Assembly: GCF_015163075.1 (NCBI RefSeq)
Contig: NZ_JADDXU010000002.1
Coordinates: forward strand, 806,001-870,000
From: Streptomyces justiciae
Lineage (GTDB): Bacteria > Actinomycetota > Actinomycetes > Streptomycetales > Streptomycetaceae
Length of the DNA stretch: 64,000 nucleotides
Direction: 5' to 3'
The notes under the pieces are model-generated. The model was not told the DNA's origin, did no database searches, and was given only the letters and a program-made list of their open reading frames with translations. The first letter of the stretch is position 1. Each line of letters begins with the position of its first letter. Positions 1 to 8,388 of the stretch are shown here, piece by piece. A program made the translations under genes and the position numbers.

Positions 1-163
1 GGCGAACGGCTGCCCGGCCGGCGTGGAGCGGGGCCGGTGCCGCAGATCTCGGCGGCCGGCCACCCGCGGGAAGCCGCCCGACCCACGGGCCCAGCCCCAC
101 CGCTCCGGACGCCGTCGCCTCGCCGTCAATCCCCCATCGCCGACCCGGCGCATCGGAGTGCCC
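1..163. other. Left edge before the first gene
   Basis: The WD40 reading frame is open all the way to the left edge, but the translation upstream of the chosen GTG is arginine/proline-rich and looks noncoding. I see no separate gene, promoter or hairpin here. The gene to the left lies outside the window. Confidence 0.4.
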
Positions 164-3100
164 GTGACCGCCGCCCCCGGGACCACGGCCCCGCCCGGCC
201 CCCGCCGGCTCCTCACCCTCACCGGTACCGACCCCTGCACCGGCCTCTCCCGTGACGGCACTGCCTTCGTGCATCTCACCGACCGCACCCTGAGTTGTCG
301 CGACGACACCGGGCGGGTGTTGTGGTCGGCGGCCGGTGAGGGGCTGCCGGCGGCCGTGGCGTGGGGCCCGGACGGCGGTGAGGTGTTCGTGCTGCGGGCC
401 GGGCGGGTCGAGGTGTACGACGGGGACAGCGGGGTCCTCGCCGACGACGGGTTCCCGGTGCCGGCGGGCGCGGACACGCTCACCGTGTCGCCCGACGGAC
501 TGTGGCTGGCCTGCGCCGGCGACGGGGTGCTGGTGCACCACCGGGGCACGCTCACCTCGACCCCGCTGCCGACCGTGGACCCGGTGATCGCCCTGGCCTG
601 GGACCCGCAGGGCCGCCAGCTGTGCCTGGCCACCGCCACCGCGCTCCAGCTGTGGAGCGTCTCCCCGGTCCGGATGGACTTCGCCCCGTGCACCGGCCGT
701 ACCGGCATCACCGCGCTCGCCTGGTCACCGGACCGGGACGTGCTCGCCTTCGCCGACGCGACCGGCCTGCACCTGGTCGACCGGGCCACCGGCCGCCCCC
801 TCGCCGACGCGTCGGTCTCCGGTGCCGTCGTGGGGCTGGGCTTCAGCCGGACCGGACGGTACGTGGTGGCCGCCACGGACCAGGAGGCGCTGCTCGTCCT
901 GGACCGCGCGCTGGAGCGGGTCGCGACACTGCCCGCCCGCGCTACGTCACCGCGGGACCTGAGCGTGTCGGCGACGGGCCGGGTGCTCGTCACGGCCGGC
1001 GCGGGCACGGAGCTGTGGGAGCTGCCGGACGCGGCCCCGTATCGCGCGGAGCGCCGTGTGGGCGTAATGCTGCGCGGCTGGGCCGCGGCGATGTGCCGGT
1101 CCGTGGGCAGCTCGCTGCCGGCGCTGCGGGACCGGGCGCCACGGATCACCGGGCAGACGCTCCTGAACGACGGCGGCGACGGCCTGTGGGCCCCAGCGGT
1201 CGCGGCGTCGACACGCGACGGCCGATGGCTGCTGGAGACCGAACCGGGTTCGCTGGCCGCACTGCACACCGGCCGTAACTACGCCCACGGACAGCCGAGC
1301 GCACCCACCGGCCGTAACGACGCCCACCGACAGCCGAGCACACCCACCGGCCGTAACGACGCCCACCGACAGCCGAGCGCACCCACCGGCCGTAACGACG
1401 CCCACCGACAGCCGAGCGCACCCACCGGCCGAGCCGACACCCACCGACAGATCACCACGGCCACCGGCCCCGGCGGCGCCCACGACCTCGAACTCTCCCC
1501 CACCGCCCCCGATCTGCTGGCGTGCGCCTCGCGCGAAGGACAAGCCGGGCTGACCGTCCTCGACCTGGCCAGCGGTGAGGCCCGGGCCGTGCTGGAGGGC
1601 GGTCAAGGTCCCGCCTGGTGCCCGGCTCCGACCACCGACGGATCGGCGACGCTCGTCGTGCCCGAACCCGGACCCGCACCGACCCACCTGTTCGTCCACG
1701 TCCTGGACGCCCGCGGCACCCCGGCACAACAACGCAAGAGCCTGCATCTGCCGCAGGGCACCGGCCGCCCCTGCTGGTCACCGGACGGTACGACGCTGGC
1801 GGCCGGCACCCTGGGCGCGGTCATGCTGTGGCACATGCCGCGCCGGGAGCGGGCCCGTCGACTGCCCCTGCCCTCCGGCGCGTTCGCCACCCGCGTCGCC
1901 TGGTCGCCGGACGGCAGCCGGCTGGCCGCGACGCCGCCCGCCGGTCAGGGGTCGTTGGTGGTGTGGTCGACGCTCACCTGGCGCGTGCAGCGCGAGTTCG
2001 GTGCGCCGGGCGGGCGCGGCTGGGCGCCGGCGCTGGCGTGGTCACCGGACGGTTCGCTGCTCGCGGCGCCGGGTCCCGGTGCGGACACCACGGTGGTCGA
2101 GGTGTGGGACGTGGGCCGGGGCACGGTGGCGATGACTCTGGAGGGCGCTCCGGGTCTGGGGCCGGTGTGGGCGGTGCGCTGGGACCGGGACGGTCACCGG
2201 CTGGCGGTGACGCACAGCGGTGGGCGTACGGTCGTATGGGAGCTCCAGACCTCCGCGGAGGCGACGGAACCCGGACCGCGGCTGCCCGAATCCCCTGACT
2301 ACCTGGCCGAGTTGGGCGCCATGGCCGCCGCCGTCGACGCGGCCGTACCCCTGGCCGCGCTCGCGGACATCTCGGCGCTGCTGCGACCGGCGCCGCCTCC
2401 GGGGCGACGCATCGTCCACCGAAGCCCGGCCGCCCGCGCGCTGCGGGACCTGGGCTGGCCGCGGTCGGCGCATCCGGCGCTGAGCGCGCTGGTGGCGTCG
2501 CGGCTGCCGGGGGACGCACGCTACGTCCCGCCGCCGGGCGTCCCGCTCCAGGAGCTGCGGACGACGCTGGAGTGGGGCCTGCGGGGCAGCGCCGAACAGC
2601 CGGAGCGGCCCTCCGTCACGGGCGACGAGCTGGCCGCCGCGCTCGACCGCGTCGACCGTGAACTCCTGCCGCTGCTCGCCCTGTTGGGGCCGGACGCGGT
2701 CCGCGAGGACCCGGCGCTGCCGCTGCGGCTGGCGGACGGGCCCTGGGCGTCGGCCGCGGAGGCCGCCGCCGGGCTCCCTGACCTGCCCTCGCGGCTGCCC
2801 GTCCTGCTCGGTGACGACGTCCCCGGCCCCACCACGGCCGGCGCCCCGGCGCAGTGGGCCCGGCACGGCCCGCCGGACCGGCTCGTGCCCAGCCAAATGG
2901 CGTTGCCCGCACCCCTGTTGAACGCGCTGTGGGCGCAGGACGCGCTGCTGTACCGCACCCGGCGCGGGCGGCTGCCGTGGACCGAGCGGGACGCGGTGCT
3001 CGTCCTCGACACGGGGGCCGCGGCCCAGGGGCAGGTGGGGAGTTGTCTGCGGCTGTGCGCGCATCTGCTGGCGGCGGCGCTGCTGGAGGCCGACCGCGCG

Positions 3101-3454
3101 GTGGCGCTGGTGCGCCTCGACGGCCGTGAGGCGGCCGCCCGGTTGACGTCGGCGTCGGATCTGCGCCGGCTGTGGACGCCGGTGCTGCCGGAGCCCGCCG
3201 ACCCGGTACGCGCGGCGGCGCTGGCCCGTGCGGCGGCGCGCGCCCTGGCCGCCGTCGACTCGGGCGAGCCCCGCACCCTGCTGCTGACCCATGTCCACGA
3301 GCCGCCCCTGCCCGTGCCGGGCGCGCTGACCCTGCGCGTCCACTATCCACGGCATCCGGCACCGCCGGACGGGCCGGACACCTGGGTGCTGGCACCCGAG
3401 CCCGAAGGGGCCGACCTGCGGCGGGTGCTCGTACAGATCCTCGGGAAGCTCTAG
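164..3454 (+). CDS. WD40 beta-propeller protein with C-terminal vWA-like region
   Basis: About 1096 residues. Many WD-type blades are visible (for example ALAWSPDRDVLAF, RVAWSPDGSRLAA, ALAWSPDGSLLAA, RTVVWEL), enough for one or two propellers across the first ~700 residues. Residues ~369-433 are an expanded 13-residue tandem repeat. A helical region follows, then from about residue 943 a Rossmann-like stretch (AVLVLDTGAAAQG) resembling a vWA domain. No signal peptide or membrane helix, so probably a cytoplasmic scaffold. The GTG at 164 is chosen because GGAG lies 5 nt upstream; GTG at 158 or 23 are in-frame alternatives. Role unknown; no recognisable partner is adjacent within the window. Confidence 0.8.
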   Translation: MTAAPGTTAPPGPRRLLTLTGTDPCTGLSRDGTAFVHLTDRTLSCRDDTGRVLWSAAGEGLPAAVAWGPDGGEVFVLRAGRVEVYDGDSGVLADDGFPVPAGADTLTVSPDGLWLACAGDGVLVHHRGTLTSTPLPTVDPVIALAWDPQGRQLCLATATALQLWSVSPVRMDFAPCTGRTGITALAWSPDRDVLAFADATGLHLVDRATGRPLADASVSGAVVGLGFSRTGRYVVAATDQEALLVLDRALERVATLPARATSPRDLSVSATGRVLVTAGAGTELWELPDAAPYRAERRVGVMLRGWAAAMCRSVGSSLPALRDRAPRITGQTLLNDGGDGLWAPAVAASTRDGRWLLETEPGSLAALHTGRNYAHGQPSAPTGRNDAHRQPSTPTGRNDAHRQPSAPTGRNDAHRQPSAPTGRADTHRQITTATGPGGAHDLELSPTAPDLLACASREGQAGLTVLDLASGEARAVLEGGQGPAWCPAPTTDGSATLVVPEPGPAPTHLFVHVLDARGTPAQQRKSLHLPQGTGRPCWSPDGTTLAAGTLGAVMLWHMPRRERARRLPLPSGAFATRVAWSPDGSRLAATPPAGQGSLVVWSTLTWRVQREFGAPGGRGWAPALAWSPDGSLLAAPGPGADTTVVEVWDVGRGTVAMTLEGAPGLGPVWAVRWDRDGHRLAVTHSGGRTVVWELQTSAEATEPGPRLPESPDYLAELGAMAAAVDAAVPLAALADISALLRPAPPPGRRIVHRSPAARALRDLGWPRSAHPALSALVASRLPGDARYVPPPGVPLQELRTTLEWGLRGSAEQPERPSVTGDELAAALDRVDRELLPLLALLGPDAVREDPALPLRLADGPWASAAEAAAGLPDLPSRLPVLLGDDVPGPTTAGAPAQWARHGPPDRLVPSQMALPAPLLNALWAQDALLYRTRRGRLPWTERDAVLVLDTGAAAQGQVGSCLRLCAHLLAAALLEADRAVALVRLDGREAAARLTSASDLRRLWTPVLPEPADPVRAAALARAAARALAAVDSGEPRTLLLTHVHEPPLPVPGALTLRVHYPRHPAPPDGPDTWVLAPEPEGADLRRVLVQILGKL
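1268..1462 (+). repeat. 39-bp in-frame tandem repeat (5 units)
   Basis: Five 39-bp units at 1268, 1307, 1346, 1385 and 1424 encode TGRNDAHRQPSAP-type 13-mers inside the WD40 gene. Units 3 and 4 are identical at DNA level, units 1, 2 and 5 are diverged, and a partial sixth follows. It looks like slippage within an inter-blade loop. Confidence 0.95.
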
Positions 3455-3495
3455 CTCGCCCCTGCGAAAGCTCTAGCTCACCCTGGTCACTCTGG

Positions 3496-3708
3496 TCACC
3501 CGCACAGCATCTGCTCCACCGCGTCGGGCCCCATCTTCTCCAGCAACGCCTCCAGCGTGTCCGGCCGGAAGGCGTCGCCGAGCACCTCGACGCCCGTCTC
3601 GTCCCAGCTGATGCGCAGCCGTACGAGCCGTCCCTCGGGATGGTCGTCGTACTCGGCGGCGTCGATCAGGTCCGGCAGGTCCTCCACGAAGCGGTACTCG
3701 GTGCTCAT
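3496..3708 (-). CDS. Small acidic hypothetical protein coupled to AmrS
   Basis: Encodes 70 residues starting MSTEYRFVEDLPDLIDAAEYDD, acidic, with a predicted beta strand (LVRLRISWDETGVEVLG) and a C-terminal helix (TLEALLEKMGPDAVEQML). Its ATG overlaps the stop of the upstream radical-SAM gene (ATGA at 3705-3708), so translation is probably coupled. No domain recognised. The overlap suggests a partner or small subunit for the radical-SAM enzyme, but that is inference. Confidence 0.7.
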   Translation of the reverse strand: MSTEYRFVEDLPDLIDAAEYDDHPEGRLVRLRISWDETGVEVLGDAFRPDTLEALLEKMGPDAVEQMLCG

Positions 3709-4739
3709 GCCCCAGTCCTCTCGTCCACGGTCCAGATCCCGGCGATCCGCTCCCCGCACGCCGGGCAACTCCCGTCGCGCAGAAGGCTCTCCGTCTGCCC
3801 CCATACCCCTCGGGACACCACCTCGACCCCGCATCCCGGGCAGCGGGTGGCCCGCCCCTCCGCGCCGAGCGCCCGCTCGACGTACACATAGCGCAGTCCG
3901 GCGGCCCTCCCGATACGCGCCGCGTCCGCGAGGCGCTCCGGCGAGGTGGGGCGATGGTCGCGCATGCGGTACGTGGGGGTGAAGCGCAGCAGATGCCAGG
4001 GGGTGTCCGGGCCGAGGGAGGCCACGAACTCGGCGATGCGCACGAGCTGTTCATCCTCGGCGCTGGTTCCGGGGATGAGCGGCGTGCTGACTTCGACCCA
4101 CACCCCGGCGGCCTTCAGCAGCCGCAGCGTCTCCAGGACGGGGGCGAGCGGCGCCCCGGTGAGCCGGCGGTGCGCGTCCTCGTCGGCGGCCTTGACGTCG
4201 ACGTTGACGGCGGCGAGGACCGGGCCGACGCGCTCGACGGCTTCGGGGGTGAGGAAGCCGTTGCTCTTCCAGACCAGCGGGACGCCCAACGGGCGGGCGT
4301 GGGCGCCAAGTTCGAGGGTGAGTTCGGCTGCGAGGGACGGCTCCGAGTAGGAGAGGGCGAGTCCGCCGCCCCGCTCGGCGGCGGTGGCGACCAGCTTCTC
4401 GACGTCGGCGTCCTGCGCGGAGACACGGCTGCCCGGGTCCCTGCCGTACTGCGAGACACGGTGGTTGACGCAGTAGTCGCAGCGGAACGAGCAGCCGGGC
4501 GGGGCCAGCGTCAGCAGCGGCAGGCCTGGGCGGAAGTGGTAGAAGGGCTTGCGCTCCACGGAGGACCAGTGCTCGACGGTCGTCCCCCAGGTCGCCGTCA
4601 GGACCCGATCGCCTTCCCTGCGCCGCACCTTGCAGGCGCCGGTGTCACCGTCGCGCAGCCGGCAGCGGAAGGGGCAGAGCGTGCACTGGAGGCCGCCGTC
4701 GACGGCACGGTAGAAGTCCGCCGGTACCCACGCGACCAC
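3705..4739 (-). CDS. amrS: AmmeMemoRadiSam-type radical SAM enzyme AmrS
   Basis: 344 residues. The radical-SAM cluster motif CSFRCDYC (C83, C87, C90) would bind a 4Fe-4S cluster that cleaves S-adenosylmethionine. A preceding N-terminal cysteine set (C19, C22, C26, C36) matches the AmrS/PflA-like family, and two CxxC pairs near the C-terminus form a zinc-ribbon-like tail. In this family the gene is usually found with AMMECR1 and MEMO1 homologues, but neither is visible here. The substrate is not established. It overlaps the downstream 70-residue gene by ATGA. Confidence 0.85.
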   Translation of the reverse strand: MVAWVPADFYRAVDGGLQCTLCPFRCRLRDGDTGACKVRRREGDRVLTATWGTTVEHWSSVERKPFYHFRPGLPLLTLAPPGCSFRCDYCVNHRVSQYGRDPGSRVSAQDADVEKLVATAAERGGGLALSYSEPSLAAELTLELGAHARPLGVPLVWKSNGFLTPEAVERVGPVLAAVNVDVKAADEDAHRRLTGAPLAPVLETLRLLKAAGVWVEVSTPLIPGTSAEDEQLVRIAEFVASLGPDTPWHLLRFTPTYRMRDHRPTSPERLADAARIGRAAGLRYVYVERALGAEGRATRCPGCGVEVVSRGVWGQTESLLRDGSCPACGERIAGIWTVDERTGA

Positions 4740-4781
4740 CCAGCCACCTCACCCCGTCACCCGGATTTCCACGGTACTCCG

Positions 4782-4811
4782 TTCCCGAGCGCCGCAGGGC
4801 GCGGACATAAT
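4782..4811 (+). promoter_or_regulatory. Probable leaderless promoter of pobA
   Basis: TTCCCG (4782-4787), 18-nt spacer, CATAAT (4806-4811), then six bases to the ATG at 4818. A transcript would start at or next to the start codon, and no Shine-Dalgarno is visible. Confidence 0.5.
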
Positions 4812-4817
4812 GCTCGG

Positions 4818-6038
4818 ATGACTGAGGTCTCCCCCTTCCCCAGCGGGGCGCTCCCGCTCCACAAACCGGTCGTCGTCATCGGCGCCGGGCCCGCGGGTCT
4901 GACGGTCGGCAACATCCTGCGGGCCGCGGGCATCGACTGCGTGGTCCTGGAGACGGAGACCCGCGCTTTCATCGAACAGCGGCCCCGCGCCGGGGTGTTG
5001 GAGGAGTGGGCGGTACGCGGCCTCGAACAGCGGGGCCTCGCCGCGAACCTGCTGGAGCGTGCGCAGCGGCACACGGAGTGCGAGTTCCGGCTCGGCGGGG
5101 AGCGGTACCGGTTCGAGTACCGGCGCCTGACGGGCCATCACCACTGGGTGTACCCACAGCCGTTGCTGGTGACGGACCTGGTGCACGAGTACGCGGACGT
5201 CCGCGGCGGCGACATACGCTTCGGCGTCCGGGACGTACGGCTGCACGGCCTGGACTCGGACCACCCCGTCGTGGAGTACGTCGACGACCTGGGCGAAGAC
5301 CGGCTGATTCCCTGCGACTTCGTGGTGGGCGCCGACGGGGCACGCGGGGTGACCCGCGCCCTGCTCACCCCGGACCGCGCGCTCGTCTCCCGGCACGACT
5401 ACGGCATCGGCTGGCTGGCGCTGCTCGCGGAGGCGCCGCCGTCCAACGACTGCGTGGTCTTCGGCATCCACCCCAACGGCTTCGCCGGGCACATGGCACG
5501 CAGCCCCGAAGTCACCCGCTACTACCTGGAGTGCCCTCCCGGCGACGACCCGGACAACTGGTCGCAGGACCGGGTGTGGTCGGAGCTGCAACAGCGCCTG
5601 GGCGCGAACGGCGCCCCGCCGCTCACCGAGGGCCGCCTCATCGAGAAGCGCGTCCTCGACATGCACAACTACGTGGTCGAACCCATGGTGTTCGGCCGCC
5701 TCTTCCTCGCGGGCGACTCCGCCCATCTCACCGCGCCCATCGCTGCGAAGGGCATGAACCTCGCCCTGCACGACGCGTTCCTGCTCGGCGACGCGCTCGT
5801 CGCCCAGCTCACCAAGAGCGACTCCACCGGCCTGACCGGCTACTCGGCGGCGTGCCTGGGCCGCGTCTGGGACTACCAGGAGTTCTCCCAGTGGCTGTCG
5901 GAGATCTACCACGGCACGTCGTCCGGCGACCCGTACCTCGCGGGCACCACCCAGGCCCGCCTGCGCCGCCTCTTCAGCTCCCCCGCGGCGGGACTCGCGT
6001 TCGCCGAGCAGTACCTGGGCAAGGACCCGCAGTACTGA
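4818..6038 (+). CDS. pobA: 4-Hydroxybenzoate 3-monooxygenase
   Basis: 406 residues, close to the ~394 of known PobA. FAD-binding GAGPAG at residues 22-27, the substrate-region sequence EQRPRAGVLEEWAVRGLEQRGL, and the second FAD motif GDSAHLTAPIAAKGMNLALHD are typical of the flavoprotein that converts 4-hydroxybenzoate to protocatechuate with NAD(P)H and O2. The product would enter the beta-ketoadipate pathway, whose other genes are not in the window. The ATG at 4818 is supported by the MTEV start and by the -10 box six bases upstream; longer in-frame extensions read as noncoding. It is convergent with the ArsR gene, 10 bp away, and no PobR-type regulator is adjacent. Confidence 0.93.
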   Translation: MTEVSPFPSGALPLHKPVVVIGAGPAGLTVGNILRAAGIDCVVLETETRAFIEQRPRAGVLEEWAVRGLEQRGLAANLLERAQRHTECEFRLGGERYRFEYRRLTGHHHWVYPQPLLVTDLVHEYADVRGGDIRFGVRDVRLHGLDSDHPVVEYVDDLGEDRLIPCDFVVGADGARGVTRALLTPDRALVSRHDYGIGWLALLAEAPPSNDCVVFGIHPNGFAGHMARSPEVTRYYLECPPGDDPDNWSQDRVWSELQQRLGANGAPPLTEGRLIEKRVLDMHNYVVEPMVFGRLFLAGDSAHLTAPIAAKGMNLALHDAFLLGDALVAQLTKSDSTGLTGYSAACLGRVWDYQEFSQWLSEIYHGTSSGDPYLAGTTQARLRRLFSSPAAGLAFAEQYLGKDPQY

Positions 6039-6048
6039 ACCGCGCTAT

Positions 6049-6408
6049 CTAGTCGTGCACCGGCCGGTCACTGAGCCGGTGGTCCGCCACGTTCAGCGCC
6101 TCGTCGACCAGGCGGCGCAGATGCCCGTCGCGCAGGGCGTAGATCACCCGCCGCCCTTCCTTCCGCGTGGTCACCAGCCCCGCCAGCCGCAGCCGCGCCA
6201 GATGCTGGCTGACCGCGGGCCGGGCCGCCCCGCACGCCTCGGTGAGGGTCGTGACGTCCGCTTCCCCGCCGGTCAGGGCGTGCAGCAGGGTCAGCCGGGT
6301 GCGGTCGCCGAGCAGGGCGAGGAGTTCGGCGGCGAGGGCGAACTGTTCGTCGCCCGGGGTCTGCGGGTGCGCATGATGCGCAGGTGATAGGTGCATGCGT
6401 GCGCTCAT
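6049..6408 (-). CDS. ArsR/SmtB-family metal-responsive repressor
   Basis: 119 residues with a winged helix (LLGDRTRLTLLHALTGGEADVTTLTEACGAARPAVSQHLARLRLAGLV as the core, HTH near residues 50-75) and a histidine-rich N-terminus (MHLSPAHHAHP). Divergent from a CDF metal exporter, it most likely represses that gene and itself until a metal such as Zn, Ni or Co binds. ATG at 6408 is chosen because CATTAT lies six bases upstream (leaderless); ATG at 6396 is an alternative. The classical CVCDL-type alpha3 site is absent. Confidence 0.9.
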   Translation of the reverse strand: MSARMHLSPAHHAHPQTPGDEQFALAAELLALLGDRTRLTLLHALTGGEADVTTLTEACGAARPAVSQHLARLRLAGLVTTRKEGRRVIYALRDGHLRRLVDEALNVADHRLSDRPVHD

Positions 6409-6413
6409 ACGCA

Positions 6414-6443
6414 CATAATGGCGGTGTGGGCGGCGCGCGTCCA
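6414..6443. promoter_or_regulatory. Shared divergent promoter of arsR and the CDF gene
   Basis: On the minus strand TGGACG (6438-6443), 17 nt, CATTAT (6415-6420), then six bases to the arsR ATG. On the plus strand the same bases read CATAAT (6414-6419), facing the CDF gene. The two -10 elements therefore overlap. A TGCGT/ACGCA inverted repeat lies just inside the arsR start. Confidence 0.55.
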
Positions 6444-6468
6444 CCGCACGCACCGGAAGGGGCTTCAC

Positions 6469-7602
6469 GTGAGCGACCGGCACCACCACGAACACGGCCA
6501 CGGCCACGGGCACACCCACGCCGCTCACGGCCACGGGGACGGCCACACCCACGCCCCTCACGGCCAGGCCCACAGCCATGAGCACACCCACACAGCCCAC
6601 CAGCACAAGCACAAGCACACCCTCCGCCACCGCCTGAAGCACCTCCTCACCCCCCACTCCCACGAGACCGCCGACAAGCTCGACCCGGCCCTGGAGTCCT
6701 CGGCGCGCGGTATGCGCGCCCTGTGGGTGTCGCTGGTGGTTCTCGGCGTGACGGCGCTGGCGCAGGCCGTCGTGGTGGCCGTGTCGGGTTCCGTCGCGCT
6801 GCTCGGCGACACCGTGCACAACACGGCGGACGCGCTGACCGCCGTACCGCTCGGGATCGCGTTCGTGCTGGGCATGCGCGCGGCGACCCGGCGCTTCACC
6901 TACGGCTACGGGCGGGCCGAGGATCTCGCGGGCATCGCGATCGTGCTGACGATCGCCGCGTCGGCCGCCTTCGCGGGGTGGACCGCGATCGAGCGGCTCC
7001 TCGACCCGCGTCCGGTGCAGCACGTCCCGGCGGTGGCGATCGCCGCGCTGGTGGGGTTCGCGGGCAACGAGTGGGTGGCCCGCTACCGCATCCGCGTCGG
7101 CCGTGACATCGGCTCGGCCGCGCTGGTCGCCGACGGACTGCACGCCCGCACCGACGGGTTCACCTCACTCGCGGTGCTGCTCGGTGCCGGCGGTTCGGCG
7201 CTGGGCTGGCAACTGGCCGACCCGCTCGTGGGGTTGGCCATCACGGCGGCCATCGCGCTCGTGCTGCGGGACGCGGCGCGCGAGGTGTTCCGGCGGGTGA
7301 TGGACGCCGTGGACCCGGCGCTGGTGGACCGGGCCGAGCGGGCCTTGCTGGAGGTCGAAGGGGTTCGCGGGGTGGGCGAGTTGCGGCTGCGCTGGATCGG
7401 GCACCGGCTGCGCGCCGAGGTCGCGGTGGTCGTGGACGGCGACGCGACGGTACGGCAGGCGCACGCCATCGCCGTCGACGCGGAACACGCGCTGCTGCAC
7501 GCCGTGCCGCGCCTCACCGCCGCCCTGGTGCACGCCGACCCGGCGCCGCTCCCGGGCGAGACCGACCCGCACCTCACCCTCGCCCACCACATGGCGGCCT
7601 AG
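6469..7602 (+). CDS. Cation diffusion facilitator metal exporter with His-rich N-terminus
   Basis: 377 residues. The first ~65 residues contain about 25 histidines in HGH/HTH repeats, a cytosolic metal-binding tail. Six membrane helices follow, with the CDF site-A motifs HNTADA and HARTDG, then a C-terminal ferredoxin-like cytoplasmic domain. Function: proton-driven export of Zn2+ or a related divalent cation across the plasma membrane. GTG at 6469 has GGAAGGGG about 7 nt upstream; an ATG at 6391 would overlap the promoter. Divergent from ArsR, its probable regulator. The TAG stop is the first three bases of a palindromic repeat element. Confidence 0.9.
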   Translation: MSDRHHHEHGHGHGHTHAAHGHGDGHTHAPHGQAHSHEHTHTAHQHKHKHTLRHRLKHLLTPHSHETADKLDPALESSARGMRALWVSLVVLGVTALAQAVVVAVSGSVALLGDTVHNTADALTAVPLGIAFVLGMRAATRRFTYGYGRAEDLAGIAIVLTIAASAAFAGWTAIERLLDPRPVQHVPAVAIAALVGFAGNEWVARYRIRVGRDIGSAALVADGLHARTDGFTSLAVLLGAGGSALGWQLADPLVGLAITAAIALVLRDAAREVFRRVMDAVDPALVDRAERALLEVEGVRGVGELRLRWIGHRLRAEVAVVVDGDATVRQAHAIAVDAEHALLHAVPRLTAALVHADPAPLPGETDPHLTLAHHMAA

Positions 7603-7788
7603 GGCCTGCCCGGCGGATCATGCCGCAGACGCGAGGTCTGGCACGCGCATCTGCCGCGTTGTCGTCGGTTGCCGACGCTCCGCGTCGCCGCCCTCCTCCG
7701 CCTTGCAGCTGCACGCACCAGACCCCGCTCACCGGCGCTAATGAAGTTCCGCCGCTTTCCTGCGACCTGATCCGCCGGACAGGCCCTA
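7600..7788. mobile_element. MITE-like palindromic element, copy A
   Basis: Terminal inverted repeats 7600-7620 (TA then GGGCCTGCCCGGCGGATCA) and 7768-7788, one mismatch in 21, bounded by TA at both ends. An inner imperfect inverted repeat pairs 7636-7654 with 7705-7723 (15 of 19). There is no transposase. The TA boundaries suggest a nonautonomous derivative of a TA-targeting family such as IS630/mariner (inference). It fills the gap between two convergent genes and could act as a bidirectional terminator. Confidence 0.75.
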
Positions 7789-7790
7789 GC

Positions 7791-8345
7791 TCAGACGCCC
7801 AGCCCGTCCAGCACCACCGCACCCGGCAGCTCGGCGAACGCCTTGCCCGGCACGAGGAGTTTGCCGCGCCGGCGTCCGCTGCCGACGAGGACGTAGGGCA
7901 GGTCGACGACGGCCGAGTCCACCAACAGGGGCCAGTCGGCGGGGAGTCCGAGGGGAGTGATGCCGCCGTACTCCATGCCGGTCTCCCCCGTCGCCGTGTC
8001 CATCGAGGCGAACGAGGCCTTGCGGGCGCCGAGTTGGCGCCGTACGACACCGTTGACGTCGACCCGGGTGGTGGACAGCACGACGCACGCGGCGAGCGTG
8101 GACTCGCCGCCGCGCTTGCCCGCCACCACGACACAGTTCGCGGACCGCTCCAGCAGCTCCTGCCCGTAGTGCTCCACGAAGACGGCGGTGTCGGCCCACT
8201 GGGGGTCGGTGTCGACGTAGACGATCTGCTCGGCGGGCACGCTGCCGCTCCACCGGCGTACGGCGTCCGCTACGGGCGCGGTCAGTTCGTCGAGGCAGTC
8301 CGGGGCCGGTGTGGCGTGGTCGAAGCGTCCGATGGGTGCGTCCAT
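7791..8345 (-). CDS. YbaK/ProX-type aminoacyl-tRNA deacylase
   Basis: 184 residues, full length for the YbaK/EbsC fold. Conserved features include CVVVAGKRGGESTLAACVVL and GEEtgMEYGGITPLGL-like text, here MDTATGETGMEYGGITPLGL, the substrate-loop region of this family. Members hydrolyse mischarged aminoacyl-tRNA in trans (such as Cys- or Ala-tRNAPro), and some are uncharacterised. Monocistronic on the minus strand; its stop is 2 bp from the right end of MITE copy A. Confidence 0.85.
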   Translation of the reverse strand: MDAPIGRFDHATPAPDCLDELTAPVADAVRRWSGSVPAEQIVYVDTDPQWADTAVFVEHYGQELLERSANCVVVAGKRGGESTLAACVVLSTTRVDVNGVVRRQLGARKASFASMDTATGETGMEYGGITPLGLPADWPLLVDSAVVDLPYVLVGSGRRRGKLLVPGKAFAELPGAVVLDGLGV

Positions 8346-8388
8346 GACCGCACGCTAACAGCCGTGCGGCGCCGGCCCGCCGGGTGTC

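Noticed and set aside
23..163. Longer N-terminus for the WD40 protein
   Set aside because: The upstream in-frame residues are Arg/Pro-rich and unlike a protein start, and the GTG at 164 has a better ribosome site.
2042..3355. 437-residue antisense ORF opposite the WD40 gene
   Set aside because: Typical high-GC antisense shadow; Gln/Arg-rich with no domain, and the sense frame has clear WD40 motifs.
3954..4817. N-terminal extension of pobA antisense to amrS
   Set aside because: The extension is the antisense of amrS; PobA homology begins at the ATG at 4818.
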